Source: Akkermansiaceae bacterium UBA2367 (lineage in GTDB: Bacteria > Verrucomicrobiota > Verrucomicrobiia > Verrucomicrobiales > DEV007). Taken from it: a DNA stretch of 64,000 bases. The stretch lies in assembly GCA_002344525.1 (NCBI GenBank), contig DDTJ01000077.1, positions 1 to 64,000 on the forward strand. The letters run 5' to 3'. The translations under genes were made by a program, and so were the position numbers. The notes under the pieces are model-generated. The model searched no databases. It saw only the letters and a program-made list of their open reading frames with translations, and was not told the DNA's origin. Of this stretch, positions 40,720 to 48,100 are shown one piece after another (position 1 is the stretch's first letter; each line of letters begins with the position of its first letter).

Positions 40720-41622
40720 ATGAGCACCAAAACCGAAGCCCTGCTCGAAGTGAAGGATCTCACCGTGGAGATCCCCGGCGTGCTCGGCGAACGGCAGATC
40801 GGCCTGCGCAAGGTCTCCCTCGCCCTCGCGCCCGGCGAGATCGTCGCGCTCGCGGGCGAGGCGGGCAGCGGCAAGTCGCTCCTCGCCCGCCTCGTCGCCG
40901 GGATCGCCGATCCTCGGGCGAAGGTACTGGCGGGCTCCGTCGAATTCGAGGGCGCGTCCCTGACGGGAAAAAAACGCCGCGCCTTGCTGGCCTTGCGTCG
41001 CGGCCCCGTCACCGTGGTCGCGAGCGAAGCCTCGGCCCCGTCCGATCCCGACCGCAGCGTGCGCCAATGGCTGCGCGAAGTCCTCCGTCTCGCGAAGGGG
41101 AAGACTCGCGAGTGGGAGGACGCCTTCTTCCACGCCGGACTCCTCGAACCCGAGCAGCTCCTCCCCCGCCGCCTCGCCGACTTGGCGCCCCTCGACCGGA
41201 AGCGCCTCGGCCTCGCCCGCGCTCTGATCGTCGGTTCGCGGCTCCTCGTCTCGGAGGAGGCGGGGGCCGACCTCGACCCGCTCGCCGAAGCCGCTTGGTA
41301 CGAATGGCTCGTCCGCGCCCGCGACGAATCCGGCCTCGCCGTCCTCGCCACGACCGGATCGCTGCGCGGAGTCGAGCGTTTCGCCGACCGCGTCGCCGTG
41401 TTTTTCGAAGGCGGCATCTTGGAAAGCGGGACGCCCGTCGAAATCGTCGCCGCACCGCGATTCGCCTACACCCGCGAGTTCCGCGCCTGCGAGCCGGACC
41501 TCGCCGACCTGCCGCGCGACCTGCCCGTGATCCGCCGCGCCGCAGTGCGCGAGGCCGAGGAGGCGGTGCATCAGGCCGCGACTTCGCTCGACGCGTCGTC
41601 CGACCGAGGCCGACAGCCTTGA
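40720..41622 (+). CDS. ABC ATPase of importer operon, most catalytic motifs altered
   Basis: A 300-residue DppD-like ATP-binding subunit. Walker A is intact (GEAGSGKS, 46-53). Other motifs are changed. The Q-loop Gln is replaced around residue 102 (VVASEAS). The signature LSGGQ reads LAPLD (155-159). Walker B Asp is Glu (RLLVSEEAGADLD, E179-E180). The H-loop His aligns with Gly 213 (ATTGSL). The D-loop and the 'ADRVAVFFEGGILESG' end remain. Such a protein could bind ATP but should hydrolyse it poorly. It is the only ATPase of the operon; normal peptide importers have two. It may need a partner ATPase encoded elsewhere. The reading frame is open and codon-like throughout, so this is not a simple pseudogene. 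Confidence 0.8.
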   Translation: MSTKTEALLEVKDLTVEIPGVLGERQIGLRKVSLALAPGEIVALAGEAGSGKSLLARLVAGIADPRAKVLAGSVEFEGASLTGKKRRALLALRRGPVTVVASEASAPSDPDRSVRQWLREVLRLAKGKTREWEDAFFHAGLLEPEQLLPRRLADLAPLDRKRLGLARALIVGSRLLVSEEAGADLDPLAEAAWYEWLVRARDESGLAVLATTGSLRGVERFADRVAVFFEGGILESGTPVEIVAAPRFAYTREFRACEPDLADLPRDLPVIRRAAVREAEEAVHQAATSLDASSDRGRQP

Positions 41623-41740
41623 CTATAGTCCCAGCAAGGACGGTCTTCGGTGTTTCCGCCAGCTTCACCACATGGCTCCCATTGGAACCATGGCGGAGAA
41701 TATGCGAAGCGGATAACCGAAGGCCACTTCGTGAGAACTC

Positions 41741-42946
41741 TCACTTCCCGGCGGCCTTGTCGAGGGCGGCTTTCACTTCCGCCTCGACTTCCGCGTAGAG
41801 GGATTCGTCGGCCTTGAGAACGTCCTTGGCGGCGTCGCGGCCTTGGGCGATCTGGGTGCCTCGGAAGCTGATCCAAGAACCGCGCTTCTGGAGGATCTCG
41901 TGCTCAATGGCGAGGTCGAGAAGGGAGCCGACGGCGGAGATGCCCTCGTTGAACATGATATCGAACTCGGCTTCGCCGTAGGGCGGAGCGACTTTGTTCT
42001 TCACGATTTTCAATTTGGTGCGGTTGCCGGTGACGGTACCGTCGGCGGCTTTGATGCTGCCGGTGCGGCGGATGTCGCAACGGACGGAACTGTAGAATTT
42101 GAGGGCGCGGCCTCCGGGCTGGGTCTCGGGGTTGCCGAACATGATCCCGACCTTTTCGCGGATCTGGTTGGTGAAGATGACGACGGTACGGGCCTTGGAA
42201 ATGATGGCGGTGAGCTTGCGCAAGGCGGCGCTCATGAGGCGAGCCTGGGCGCCGACGGTGGCTTCGCCGATCTCGCCGTCGAGCTCCTGCTTGGTGACGA
42301 GGGCGGCGACGGAGTCGAGGACGATGACGTCGAGGGCGTTGGAGCGGACGAGGGTCTCGACGATGCGCAGGGCCTCCTCGCCGGAGCTGGGCTGGGAGAG
42401 GAGGAGGTTGTCGAGGTCGACACCGAGGCGGCGGGCATATTGCGGGTCGAGGGCGTGCTCGACATCGACGAAGGCGGCGAGGCCACCCTGCTTCTGCGCC
42501 TGGGCGACGACGGTGAGGGTGAGGGTGGTCTTGCCGGAGGATTCGGGGCCATAGACCTCGACGATACGCCCGCGGGGGAAGCCGCCGGCCCCGAGGGCGC
42601 GGTCGATGAGAAGATTGCCGGTGGGGATGGTCTCGACGTCGATGCGGTTGTCGCTGCCGAGGCGCATGATGGCGGATTCGCCGAAGTCCTTCTGGATCTG
42701 CGAGATGGCCAAGTCGAGGTTTTTCGCCCGGGCTTCGGCGATGCGGCTGGTCTCCTTGTCGTTGCTTTTCGGGGTGGCCATGTCGGATGCGGTTGGGGAG
42801 GAGGCGCGCGGCGTGGTTTTGCGCACGGCGGCTTTCGGGGTGGGGAGGGGTGAGGCCGCCGCTGCGCCCGCCGCAGGGAGGTGGACGGGGTTCGCGCCAG
42901 CTTCGGTTTCGGAAGGGATTTCGGTAGGAGATAGCAGTTCGACCAT
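41741..42946 (-). CDS. recA: Recombinase RecA
   Basis: RecA forms filaments on single-stranded DNA, drives strand exchange and triggers LexA self-cleavage. The core is canonical, with Walker A GPESSGKTTL, the LDVIVLDSVAALV Walker B strand and GGRALKFYSSVRCDIRR. From ATG 42946 it is 401 residues, with an Ala/Pro-rich N-terminal extension of 55 residues absent from most RecA proteins. An internal ATG at 42781 would give the usual 346. I keep 42946 because a -10-like TAAGAT (plus-strand ATCTTA, 42971-42976) lies about 25 bases ahead. An inverted repeat just upstream may be the SOS operator. It diverges from trpS. Confidence 0.95.
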   Translation of the reverse strand: MVELLSPTEIPSETEAGANPVHLPAAGAAAASPLPTPKAAVRKTTPRASSPTASDMATPKSNDKETSRIAEARAKNLDLAISQIQKDFGESAIMRLGSDNRIDVETIPTGNLLIDRALGAGGFPRGRIVEVYGPESSGKTTLTLTVVAQAQKQGGLAAFVDVEHALDPQYARRLGVDLDNLLLSQPSSGEEALRIVETLVRSNALDVIVLDSVAALVTKQELDGEIGEATVGAQARLMSAALRKLTAIISKARTVVIFTNQIREKVGIMFGNPETQPGGRALKFYSSVRCDIRRTGSIKAADGTVTGNRTKLKIVKNKVAPPYGEAEFDIMFNEGISAVGSLLDLAIEHEILQKRGSWISFRGTQIAQGRDAAKDVLKADESLYAEVEAEVKAALDKAAGK

Positions 42947-42970
42947 GGGATGACAAATGTTGTTTCAGCG

Positions 42971-43014
42971 ATCTTACTTGGAAAGTGTTCACAAGTCCAG
43001 TAAAAAAGTGAACA
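42971..43014 (-). promoter_or_regulatory. recA promoter with perfect inverted repeat (possible SOS box)
   Basis: On the minus strand a -10-like TAAGAT (42976-42971) follows a weak -35. Overlapping and upstream is the 7-bp perfect inverted repeat TGTTCAC (42986-42992) / GTGAACA (43008-43014) with a 15-base spacer. The GTTC/GAAC cores resemble Gram-positive-type LexA half-sites, but the spacing does not fit the B. subtilis box. It lies between the divergent recA and trpS genes. Confidence 0.45.
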
Positions 43015-43092
43015 GCTTTTGATTTTTCTTCAGAGCGACGGCGATTTGCTTTCGGGTGGACTCTGCGGGATGGTGCGGTTTCCGCCAAAACC

Positions 43093-44058
43093 ATGCGCAT
43101 TCTCTCCGGCATCCAACCGAGCGGCCGCCTTCACATCGGCAACTACTTCGGCATGATGGAACCCTCGATCCGTCTCCAGGACGAGGGCGAGGCCTATTAT
43201 TTCATCGCCGACTACCATGCCCTGACCTCGACGCACGATCCGGCGGCGCTGCGGGAGAACGTGCGGAACCTCGCCATCGACTTCCTCGCCTGCGGGCTGG
43301 ACCCTGGCAAAGCCACCTTCTGGAGGCAGTCGGACGTGCCGGAGGTGACGGAGCTGGCGTGGATCCTGAGCTGCGTCACGCCGATGGGCCTGCTGGAGCG
43401 GGCCGTCTCCTACAAGGACAAGGTGTCCCAGGGGCTTTCGCCCTCGCACGGGCTTTTCGCCTACCCGGTGCTTCAGGCGGCGGACATCCTCATTTTCGAC
43501 TCGAACGTGGTGCCGGTGGGCCGCGATCAGAAGCAGCATCTCGAAGTGACGCGCGACATCGCGCAGAAGTTCAACGACCGCTACGGCGAGGGGCTGCTCG
43601 TCATTCCCGAGCCACGCATCCGCGAGGAGACGGCGATGGTGCCGGGGCTGGACGGGCGCAAGATGAGCAAGAGCTACGACAACGCCATCGACCTGTTCGA
43701 GGAGACGGAGAAGAAGCTGCGCTCGAAGATCATGAAGATCGTGACGGACTCGACGCCGGTGGAGGCATCGAAGGACCCGGAGGAAAGCTATATCGTGCAG
43801 CTCTACCGCCTTTTCGCGACGCCGGACGAGGTGGCGGAGATGGAGGCCTCCTTCCGCGCGGGGGGGCAGGGCTACGGCCACTACAAGCAGCAGCTCTTCG
43901 AGCATGTCCGCGACCATTTCGCGCCGATGAGGGAAAGGCGCGAAGCCCTGCTCAAGGATGCGGCCTATATCGACGACGTCCTCGCCGAGGGGGCGAAGAA
44001 AGCGCACGCCCAAGCGCGGCGGACGATGGACCGGGTGCGCGCGGCGGTGGGGATGTGA
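43093..44058 (+). CDS. trpS: Tryptophan-tRNA ligase
   Basis: Tryptophanyl-tRNA synthetase charges tRNA-Trp. At 321 residues it is a normal bacterial TrpRS. The class I motifs are clear: GIQPSGRLHIGNYFG (with HIGN at about 14-17) and the KMSKS loop in GRKMSKSYDNAIDLF (about 194-198). The Trp-binding region ADYHALTS and the conserved VGRDQKQHLEVTRDIAQKFN segment are present. The start at 43093 matches the family. It diverges from recA, with 146 bases between start codons that hold the inverted repeat described above. Confidence 0.97.
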   Translation: MRILSGIQPSGRLHIGNYFGMMEPSIRLQDEGEAYYFIADYHALTSTHDPAALRENVRNLAIDFLACGLDPGKATFWRQSDVPEVTELAWILSCVTPMGLLERAVSYKDKVSQGLSPSHGLFAYPVLQAADILIFDSNVVPVGRDQKQHLEVTRDIAQKFNDRYGEGLLVIPEPRIREETAMVPGLDGRKMSKSYDNAIDLFEETEKKLRSKIMKIVTDSTPVEASKDPEESYIVQLYRLFATPDEVAEMEASFRAGGQGYGHYKQQLFEHVRDHFAPMRERREALLKDAAYIDDVLAEGAKKAHAQARRTMDRVRAAVGM

Positions 44059-44074
44059 AACGTCCTGCGGGCGG

Positions 44075-44836
44075 TCACAACCCGGTCGGATGGTCGATGA
44101 ACCGCGTCGCCAATCCCCCGAACTCCGTCGCCCAGCGCTCCGCGAGGGCCTTCACTCCGAAGGTCTCCGTCGCGTAGTGGCCCGCGTAGACGAGGTTGAT
44201 CCCCAGCTCCTCGGCGGCGGTGTAGCTCCAATGCGGCCCCTCGCCGGTGAGGAAGGTGTCGATCCCGGTCGCGGCCAGCTCGTGGATCTGCGACCCCGCC
44301 CCTCCCGTGACGGCGCCCAGCTCCCGCACCCGCGCGGGGCCTCCAGGCGCGAGCTTCGGTTCGGCCCCGACCGCTGCGGCGACTTTCGCGAGCAGTTCGT
44401 CGCGGTCGAGATCGAGGGAGACGCGGAGGCCGAGATCCCTCCCCTTCCACGGAGCGAAAGGCCGCCCTTGCCCTTCGAAGCCGAGCGCTCCGAGGAGGCG
44501 GGCGTTGTTGCCGAGTTCGGGATGCACGTCGAGGGGGAGATGGGCGCTGTAGATGGCGAGGTCGCGGTCCATCGCCAGCTTGAGCTTGCGGTAGAGCGCG
44601 CCCTCGATGCGCTGCGCCCCCTGCCAGAAGAGGCCGTGGTGGACGACGAGGAGATCGACCCCGGCGGCGCAGGCCTCCTCGATCACGGGCAGGCAGGCGT
44701 CCACGGCGGCGGCGATGGACGCGACCTTGCCCGAGTTCGCGAGCTGGAGCCCGTTGAGGGCGCCGGGGTAGTCGGGGATCGCGTCGAGGTTCAGCCAGTC
44801 GTTCGCCGCGCGGACGAGATCGTGCAAATCAGCCAT
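44075..44836 (-). CDS. NIF3/DUF34-family metal-binding protein
   Basis: A 253-residue member of the NIF3 (DUF34, 'GTP cyclohydrolase 1 type 2') family. It is a toroidal hexameric protein with a dinuclear metal site and no agreed function. Metal ligands are visible in VVHHGLFW (about 65-72), the AIYSAHLPLDVHPELGNNA loop, and the C-terminal GHYATETFGV with its His and Glu. The N-terminal DAIPDYPGALNGLQLA segment is typical. I chose ATG 44836 since homology begins at MADLHDLV; the frame upstream to 44932 is Arg/Ser-rich. It converges with trpS. Confidence 0.92.
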   Translation of the reverse strand: MADLHDLVRAANDWLNLDAIPDYPGALNGLQLANSGKVASIAAAVDACLPVIEEACAAGVDLLVVHHGLFWQGAQRIEGALYRKLKLAMDRDLAIYSAHLPLDVHPELGNNARLLGALGFEGQGRPFAPWKGRDLGLRVSLDLDRDELLAKVAAAVGAEPKLAPGGPARVRELGAVTGGAGSQIHELAATGIDTFLTGEGPHWSYTAAEELGINLVYAGHYATETFGVKALAERWATEFGGLATRFIDHPTGL

Positions 44837-44983
44837 GCGGGACCGATACGCGAAGCGCCCGCCGTTTGGAAATGAAAAACCTCGTCGGCTAGGGCCTCTG
44901 TGCCGGGATCGCGAGAATCGACCGGGCTTCATCGGAAAAGGAGGCTATCGTGTCCGGCATCCGGTCGCCAGCCGGGCTCGCCC

Positions 44984-45721
44984 ATGGGCAGAAGAAGACA
45001 ACGCAGATCCGCCACCTCCTCCACGGGCGAGGCCATCCTCGTCAACCAGCTCAGCGTGCGCGACGCCGTCCATCTGGTGAAGACCGAGGGTGGATCGCTT
45101 TCGACCGGACGGATCGTCTTCCGCCTCGCCACCGTCGCCCTCGTCGCCGCCTTCACGGCGCGGGCCATCGTCTTGGGCTACGCGACGGCTTGGCATCTTT
45201 TTCTGCCGATGGTCGCCGAATATCTCGTGCTGCTCCTTTCGCTGCCGATCCTCAACCTGTTCCTCCGCGACGACGAGTTGAAAAGGGAAAGCCGCAAAAG
45301 CCTCGCTTGGCTTTTCGCCATGGCCATGGTCGCCTCGCTCTGGATCGCCTCGCGCTCCTTCGACGAGGGCAGCGCGTGGCCGACGCAAGCGAAGGCCGAA
45401 GCCGCCCGGCTCCTCCACTGGATCACCGGGCATCAGATGCACTGGCCCATCCTCGGGGCGGCGGCGGCCATGGCCCTCGGGATGCCCGGTCGCGTCGCCG
45501 CCTACCACCGGCACGGGCCGCCCTTCATGGCCGTGGGGCTCGGCTGCGCCATGCGGGTCGTCATCCCGCTCTTCGGCTGTTTTCTGATTCCCTACCTCGC
45601 CTCAGGGAAAATCCCCCTCGTCTGGGCGATCTGGTCTATCCTCCTCCTCGCCGAGCTCGGCGCGCTCTGGATGCACTGGGATCTGCAACGGCGTCTCGCC
45701 CGACGCGGGATCGCGGTGTGA
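44984..45721 (+). CDS. Polytopic membrane protein of unknown function
   Basis: A 245-residue integral membrane protein I do not recognise. After a basic N-terminus (MGRRRQRR) and a short amphipathic stretch, there are about six hydrophobic helices. One is at about 37-55 (IVFRLATVALVAAFTARAIV). Others are the segments around LFLPMVAEYLVLLLSLPILN, SLAWLFAMAMVASLWIAS, HWPILGAAAAMALGM and the C-terminal IPLFGCFLIPYLASG and IPLVWAIWSILLLAELGALW. The last residues (DLQRRLARRGIAV) are cytoplasmic and basic. The start is uncertain; an upstream ATG at 44900 is also in frame. No operon partner is apparent. Confidence 0.6.
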   Translation: MGRRRQRRSATSSTGEAILVNQLSVRDAVHLVKTEGGSLSTGRIVFRLATVALVAAFTARAIVLGYATAWHLFLPMVAEYLVLLLSLPILNLFLRDDELKRESRKSLAWLFAMAMVASLWIASRSFDEGSAWPTQAKAEAARLLHWITGHQMHWPILGAAAAMALGMPGRVAAYHRHGPPFMAVGLGCAMRVVIPLFGCFLIPYLASGKIPLVWAIWSILLLAELGALWMHWDLQRRLARRGIAV

Positions 45722-45737
45722 TTCCCGAGGGAACCTC

Positions 45738-45777
45738 GAAAAAAATCAGCGAAGTTCAGCGCCAATCAGCGGTCCCT
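45738..45777 (+). repeat. AATCAGCG-type short repeat, copy 2
   Basis: AAAAAAATCAGCGAAGTTC then AGCGCCAATCAGCGGTCCC. It is nearly identical to the copy at 38911-38949, in the same orientation. It sits in the gap before the thiolase gene (ATG 45803), about 25 bases from the start codon, as the first copy does before the permease. Confidence 0.65.
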
Positions 45778-45802
45778 GAAACCCACCCCAGCCCCCATCC
45801 AC

Positions 45803-46951
45803 ATGAACGTCCATCTCGTCGACGCGAAACGCTCCCCCATCGGCCGCTTCGGCGGGGGCCTGAAATCCCTGTCCGCCGCCGACCTGGCCCTCGCCGTGGC
45901 CGGGGCGGTCGCGCCTGAGGCCCTCCGCTCCGAAATCGATCAAGTGATCCTCGGGCAGGTCCTCCAAGCCGGTTGCGGCATGAACGTGGCCCGCCAAACC
46001 GGCTGGCGGCTCGGTCTGCCCGAGGCATCCCCCGCCTTCACCGTGAACATGGCCTGCGGCTCCTCGCTCAAGGCCGCGGCCCTCGCCGCCGACGCGATCC
46101 GGCTCGAAGAGGCGGGCCTCGTCCTCGCGGGCGGCGTCGAGTCGATGAGCCGCGCCCCACACTACGCGCTCGACGCCCGCTGGGGCAAAAAGCTCGGCGA
46201 TGCCTCCCTGACCGACTCGCTTTTCCTCGACGGCCTCAGCGACCCCATGCTTGGTATCGGCATGGGCGAGACCGCCGAGCGCATTGCGGACCAGCTCGGC
46301 ATCGCCCGCGCCGAGCAAGACGCCTTCGCCGTCCGCAGCCAACGCCTCGCCGCCGCGCATCGCGCCGCCTTCGCCCGCGAGATCGTGCCCGTGACGACGC
46401 GCGAGGGTCTCGTCGCCGAGGACGAGCATCCCCGGGCCGACACGACCGAGGAGGGGCTCGCGAAACTGAAGCCCGCCTTCCGTCCCGAGGGCAGTGTCAC
46501 CGCCGGCAACGCCTCTGGCATCAACGACGGGGCCGCGATGGTCCTGCTCGCGAGCGACGAAGCCCTCGCCCGCCACGGTCTCGCCTCCCGCGCCCGCGTC
46601 GTCGCGACGGCGGCGGTGGGCTGCGACCCGGCCCTGATGGGCTTGGGTCCGGTCGGGGCGATCCGCAAGGCCTGCGCCTTGGCCGGATGGGAGCTCGACG
46701 AGGTCGGGGCCATCGAGATCAACGAGGCCTTCGCCGCGCAGACCCTCGGTTGCGCACGTTTGCTGGGCTTGGATGCGGAACGGCTCAACCGCCGCGGCGG
46801 TGCCATCGCCCTCGGGCATCCCATCGGTGCGAGCGGGGCGCGGGTGCTCACGACCCTGCTGCACTTGATGGAGGACGAGGGCCACCGACGCGGCATCGCC
46901 AGCCTCTGCATCGGCGGCGGCATGGGGATCGCGATGGCGGTGGAGAGGTGA
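45803..46951 (+). CDS. Thiolase (acetyl-CoA C-acetyltransferase type)
   Basis: A 382-residue thiolase that joins or cleaves acyl-CoA and acetyl-CoA. The nucleophilic Cys is in TVNMACGSSLKAAALAA (about 84). The GHPIGASGARVL motif with the catalytic His is near 336, and the second catalytic Cys is in SLCIGGGMGIAMA near 366. The NEAFAAQTL motif is also present. The set predicts the degradative/biosynthetic thiolase II class, for acetoacetyl-CoA formation or fatty acid breakdown. Feeding the mevalonate route is possible but unsupported here. The preceding gap carries an AATCAGCG repeat. A thioesterase gene lies just downstream on the other strand. Confidence 0.93.
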   Translation: MNVHLVDAKRSPIGRFGGGLKSLSAADLALAVAGAVAPEALRSEIDQVILGQVLQAGCGMNVARQTGWRLGLPEASPAFTVNMACGSSLKAAALAADAIRLEEAGLVLAGGVESMSRAPHYALDARWGKKLGDASLTDSLFLDGLSDPMLGIGMGETAERIADQLGIARAEQDAFAVRSQRLAAAHRAAFAREIVPVTTREGLVAEDEHPRADTTEEGLAKLKPAFRPEGSVTAGNASGINDGAAMVLLASDEALARHGLASRARVVATAAVGCDPALMGLGPVGAIRKACALAGWELDEVGAIEINEAFAAQTLGCARLLGLDAERLNRRGGAIALGHPIGASGARVLTTLLHLMEDEGHRRGIASLCIGGGMGIAMAVER

Positions 46952-46961
46952 AGGGCGCGGC

Positions 46962-47174
46962 CTACAGCAGCGCCGAATCGTCCCGCCCCTTCAGCCGGAT
47001 CAGCTTCTTCTTGATCGCCTCCAGCTCGATGGTGAGCTGGTAGGCCGCCTTGACGACCTCGGCGGTGGTCTCCTCGTCGCCGAGGTGGCGGGCCGCGGGG
47101 GTGACCTTCATCATCTCAAGGGCGATGGCCTTGCAGGCCTCTTCGATCCTGGCGATAGCTTCGTCGCGGGTCAT
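46962..47174 (-). CDS. Small helical protein after thioesterase gene
   Basis: A 70-residue, almost entirely helical protein (MTRDEAIARIEEACKAIALE ... IELEAIKKKLIRLKGRDDSA). It has heptad-like spacing in the second half, so it may form a short coiled coil. I do not recognise it. It starts two bases after the thioesterase stop and is probably cotranscribed. The composition is balanced and codon use is like the neighbours, which supports a real gene. Confidence 0.6.
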   Translation of the reverse strand: MTRDEAIARIEEACKAIALEMMKVTPAARHLGDEETTAEVVKAAYQLTIELEAIKKKLIRLKGRDDSALL

Positions 47175-47176
47175 GG

Positions 47177-47590
47177 TCAGATCGAGTAGATCGCGACGAC
47201 ATCCTCGGGGATGGCCTGCGGCCTTCCTTTCGCCATGCAGACGAGGGTGTAGTCGAACCAGCCTTTCGCCACGGTCTTGCCGTCGGCTTCCTTGAGGATC
47301 TCGAAGGCGACCTTCACCCCGTGCTTCCTGATCTCGGAGACACGGGTCTCGACTTCGGCGATGTCGCCGAGGCGGAGGGGGCGCTTGTGCTCGATGTAGG
47401 AGGCGCGGACGAACCAGCTCAAGCCGCGTTCGAGGAAGGCGTCCATGGCCATGCCGTAGCAGCGCTCCATCTGGTCGTAGCGCGCCGCGAGGACGTAGTC
47501 GGCGTACTTCGAGTTGTGGACATGCCGGTTCATGTCGATGTCGTCCGGACGCACCGGGATTCTCGTCCGGAACGCGGAATAGCTCGACAT
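47177..47590 (-). CDS. Acyl-CoA thioesterase, hotdog fold
   Basis: A 137-residue hotdog-fold thioesterase of the 4-hydroxybenzoyl-CoA/YbgC-like group. The catalytic region VRPDDIDMNRHVHNSKYADY (about 12-31) has the Asp and the H-V-N/H-x-x-x-Y arrangement. The long helix ARYDQMERCYGMAMDAFLER and the strand RASYIEHKRPLRLGDIAEVETRV follow. It probably hydrolyses short or aromatic acyl-CoA. ATG 47590 is taken since the fold starts there; the frame upstream to 47650 is Ser/Pro-rich. It neighbours the thiolase but in the opposite direction. Confidence 0.88.
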   Translation of the reverse strand: MSSYSAFRTRIPVRPDDIDMNRHVHNSKYADYVLAARYDQMERCYGMAMDAFLERGLSWFVRASYIEHKRPLRLGDIAEVETRVSEIRKHGVKVAFEILKEADGKTVAKGWFDYTLVCMAKGRPQAIPEDVVAIYSI

Positions 47591-47612
47591 GGCGGGAGCG
47601 GGCGGGCCGGAG

Positions 47613-47930
47613 TCAGCGGAAGAGCTGACGGACGCGTTGGTCGCGCCCACGCTCCAACGGGTCGGAGGACGAGGTCTTTTTGGCCTTTTTCACCGATGGC
47701 TGGCGATAGGCGCGGCGGTCCGTGATCCATTCGAACTGCACCGGGCCGGACTCCTGCTCGTGAGGGACGACGGCCGCGTCGGGACGGCGCGGCGCGGGCT
47801 CCTCGCTGAACTTGGCCCCTTCGGCGACCCATCCGGGCACGCCCCCGACGGTGACGGGGCGGTGCGAAGCGCAGCCGACGAGGGCGATGGAAAGGAGGAC
47901 GGGGAGTCCGCAGAGCAGGAGTCGTTTCAT
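47613..47930 (-). CDS. Small predicted lipoprotein
   Basis: A 105-residue lipoprotein. The signal MKRLLLCGLPVLLSIALVGC ends in an L-V-G-C lipobox, with lipidation expected at Cys20. The mature part is short, with VPGWVAEGAKFSEEPAP, a possible beta strand QFEWITDRRAYRQPSVKKAK, and a basic tail. I do not recognise a family. The start ATG 47930 is fixed by the signal peptide; the frame reaching 47984 adds no sensible sequence. It lies upstream of the thioesterase gene on the same strand with a 22-base gap, so the three small genes may form an operon. Confidence 0.75.
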   Translation of the reverse strand: MKRLLLCGLPVLLSIALVGCASHRPVTVGGVPGWVAEGAKFSEEPAPRRPDAAVVPHEQESGPVQFEWITDRRAYRQPSVKKAKKTSSSDPLERGRDQRVRQLFR

Positions 47931-48100
47931 GGGAAAAAGGGAGCTGAACCGTTGGTATGGTCGCGGAGGATAGGCCAAGTTCACCGCTTTGCTACGAGAA
48001 ATACACGCCGTCGCGGGAGCCCGGCAAAGGCCGCCGCCTTCCGAAATTCGCTGGCGCGGGACGGGCGGAGGCTTAGACTTGGCCCCTTCCCCCCCCTACC

